A stretch of 34,119 nucleotides of DNA from Chlamydiota bacterium (GTDB taxonomy: Bacteria > Chlamydiota > Chlamydiia > Chlamydiales > Parachlamydiaceae). Under the pieces are notes generated by a model that saw only the letters and a list, made by a program, of their open reading frames with translations, did not search any database and was not told the DNA's origin. The stretch's first letter is position 1, and each line of letters begins with the position of its first letter. Shown piece by piece: positions 32,692 to 34,119 of this stretch. The position numbers and the translations under genes were made by a program. Location of the stretch: contig JABDDC010000017.1 of the NCBI GenBank assembly GCA_013287815.1, positions 1-34,119 on the forward strand, read 5' to 3'.

Positions 32692-33240
32692 ATGTCCAGC
32701 CCAGTGTCAGCATCAAGTATGTCTATGTATCCAAATTTAAGTCCTGATGGGTTACCCACTGCAAATCCAGTGAACCCAGCATCAAGTATCTATCCAAGTT
32801 TACCAGCAATAGATTCAGAATCAACATCAACACCAATTTCGTATCCTAGTTTAAGTCCTAGAGGAGCACCTACTGCAAGTCCAGTAAGCAATCCACCAAA
32901 AAATGATAAAGTTAAATTGACTATTTTAGATGGCGCTTTCAGCTTTATTTATTCTTTCTTTGCCAAAGTCAATCCGCTGAAACCTTTCGTTGCTTTTCCT
33001 GCTAATATTTGTGCTCAGATGAAGCTCAATTCCATCGTGCGCGAAAAAACAATTGGAATAAACAAACACCTCGGTTTTACAGCAAGGACAGCCGCTACAC
33101 TCGCTTGCCAATCCATCTTTAAAAAGATCGTTTACAACAATCTCAACATGTTTACATCGCAAGCCGGAAATAGCCTCTACATCACACTATCGGTACTTCC
33201 AGTCGCTTATGATGCCTATAAAACTTATGGCAAACGCTAA
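32692..33240 (+). CDS. Unrecognised 182-aa protein with three YPxL motifs
   Basis: AAAGGAG lies 7 bases before the ATG, and a good promoter lies further upstream. Residues 1-70 are Ser/Pro/Thr-rich, probably disordered, and built from a degenerate repeat: MYPNLSPDGLPTANPV, IYPSLPAIDSE and YPSLSPRGAPTASPV, with Tyr13, Tyr34 and Tyr51 heading YPxL in each. Residues about 72-182 are a basic, mixed helical region (FSFIYSFFAKVNPLKPF, then FTARTAATLACQSIFKKIVY) that may associate with membranes but has no clear transmembrane helix. No family was recognised. A disordered N-terminus followed by a helical domain is common in secreted effectors. YPxL is the core of the ALIX-binding late-domain motif; its meaning here is inference. 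Confidence 0.75.
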   Translation: MSSPVSASSMSMYPNLSPDGLPTANPVNPASSIYPSLPAIDSESTSTPISYPSLSPRGAPTASPVSNPPKNDKVKLTILDGAFSFIYSFFAKVNPLKPFVAFPANICAQMKLNSIVREKTIGINKHLGFTARTAATLACQSIFKKIVYNNLNMFTSQAGNSLYITLSVLPVAYDAYKTYGKR

Positions 33241-33254
33241 GCTCTCCCACACCT

Positions 33255-33278
33255 GGCTTGGAGCTATCGCTCCAAGCC
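33255..33278 (+). terminator. Hairpin terminator after the 182-aa gene
   Basis: A perfect 10-base stem GGCTTGGAGC/GCTCCAAGCC with TATC loop lies 14 bases after the stop. It is followed by GCGTCTTGTAATTT rather than a clean T run. A strong stem with correct placement. Confidence 0.65.
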
Positions 33279-33346
33279 GCGTCTTGTAATTTAAAGAAAT
33301 ATAGATTACAAACTATTTTTTATTTTGCAACAAAATTATAATTCAT

Positions 33347-33375
33347 TTGAAAAATACACTCTCTTCATATAGTAT
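33347..33375 (+). promoter_or_regulatory. Sigma-70-like promoter of the last gene
   Basis: TTGAAA and TAGTAT are separated by 17 bases, 42 bases before the ATG at 33418. Confidence 0.5.
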
Positions 33376-33417
33376 CCCTACACTATTTATTAACTTTAAC
33401 AACAACAGAGAGAATAT

Positions 33418-34119
33418 ATGAACGGAATCACACCCCAACCAAGTTTTTCAACTTCTACCCAATCAACACCGGCGACGATGCCTAGTACAAATGTCCATGT
33501 GCATTTTACAACACCTAATCAATCCTCTTCTTTTTTTCCCACACTTGCAAAATTGGCAGGATTGACAGTGTTTCTTTTAGGTAGCGGAGCTGCCTATTTT
33601 TATTACAAGAATGGAAACACCCCTTCTTTAAATGATCGTCAAAAACCAACTTTTCCCAGGGTAACAACACCTCCAACTAATACCCCTACAAATACTTCAC
33701 AACAGATATTAGGAAACTCTTCGAATATTAATAGTGAAGATAATTCAGACTCCAATAGCAATGTCATTAGCACTGCTAATCCTATGGGCCAAAATGGAAA
33801 TCACGAAGGACTTGACTTGAAGCGTACTGATTCATCTACTTCTAATGATGATGACCACCTTCCTGCAGGAAGTGATAAAGAAAATGATTCTAACTCTGAT
33901 TCATTTCTTTTTATTCCTTCATCACTAGGAGTGTCATCTTCTCCTCATTTTATGACACCACCAAGGCCACAGAACGGTTACCCAACTACTCCACAATCAA
34001 ATCACCTTTCAACCCCAAAAACCCCTCATACCAAAAAGAATGGTGAGATCGTCCAGCTTTCTCCAAGCATGGTAAAAGCACAACAAAGAAAACTAACAGC
34101 CGAAAAAGCTAAATCTCCA
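33418..34119 (+). CDS. Unrecognised Ser/Asn/Pro-rich protein with one membrane segment (cut by right edge)
   Basis: An open frame of 234 codons from the ATG at 33418 runs off the right edge. Residues 1-40 are Ser/Thr/Pro-rich, residues about 42-63 (TLAKLAGLTVFLLGSGAAYF) form a single hydrophobic segment, and the remainder is very low in complexity: Asn/Ser/Asp-rich (NSEDNSDSNSNV), then Ser/Pro/Thr-rich (TPPRPQNGYPTTPQSNHL), ending in a Lys-rich helix. GAGAG upstream is a weak ribosome site, but the promoter 42 bases upstream fits. Any folded domain would lie beyond the edge. The composition recalls surface or secreted proteins of intracellular bacteria, but no family was recognised. Confidence 0.6.
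   Translation, partial: MNGITPQPSFSTSTQSTPATMPSTNVHVHFTTPNQSSSFFPTLAKLAGLTVFLLGSGAAYFYYKNGNTPSLNDRQKPTFPRVTTPPTNTPTNTSQQILGNSSNINSEDNSDSNSNVISTANPMGQNGNHEGLDLKRTDSSTSNDDDHLPAGSDKENDSNSDSFLFIPSSLGVSSSPHFMTPPRPQNGYPTTPQSNHLSTPKTPHTKKNGEIVQLSPSMVKAQQRKLTAEKAKSP

Noticed and set aside
32692-32890. PTAP-type late-domain motif in the 182-aa protein
   Set aside because: The sequence has PTAN and PTAS but never PTAP or PSAP, so a Tsg101-type motif is not supported.

Overview
The window looks like chromosome of a member of the Chlamydiae, most likely an amoeba-associated ('environmental') lineage rather than Chlamydia itself. The main evidence is a single-chain glycyl-tRNA synthetase (alpha and beta subunits fused, 1014 aa), a DnaG primase that reads like chlamydial DnaG, a RecD2-type helicase, and putative effector genes including a 1739-aa ankyrin protein. 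The genus cannot be settled from the sequence alone. No rRNA, tRNA or CRISPR array was found.

Layout. 1-617: 5' part of an IS1634-like transposase running off the left edge. 784-5377 (mostly minus): a secreted S10-type carboxypeptidase, a YggU/DUF167 protein, a small membrane protein on the plus strand, and a compact operon of a secreted coiled-coil protein, pncB and pncA (NAD salvage). 5378-5813: no convincing gene. 5814-7533: a decayed mobile unit (DUF4338 remnant plus frameshifted DDE transposase). 7576-12674: Dps, converging on a minus-strand run rlmN - unknown 142-aa gene - uvrC - aminotransferase. 12792-16549: a small secreted peptide, glyQS and a DCC-family thiol oxidoreductase.

16714-23440 is the accessory heart of the window. 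The ankyrin protein ends in a perfect CaaX box (CVIA). It converges on a 404-aa protein whose tail is an acidic stretch followed by FPPPPP and more polyproline. A pair of 70-bp inverted repeats lies between them. Both tails resemble host-directed motifs known from other intracellular bacteria.

23693-29135: dnaG and recD2 diverge, and between their start codons sits a small cassette, a truncated GxxExxY gene bounded by 43-bp inverted repeats. A PLD-family protein is coupled to recD2. 29283-30322: a 2Fe-2S ferredoxin and an unusual A-type iron-sulfur carrier fused to a DUF1858-like domain and a Cys-rich repeat. 30356-34119: three unrecognised genes, one with three YPxL motifs and the last cut by the right edge.

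Housekeeping genes (DNA replication and repair, translation, NAD salvage, Fe-S and oxidative-stress proteins) are thus interleaved with candidate host-interaction proteins and degraded mobile DNA.
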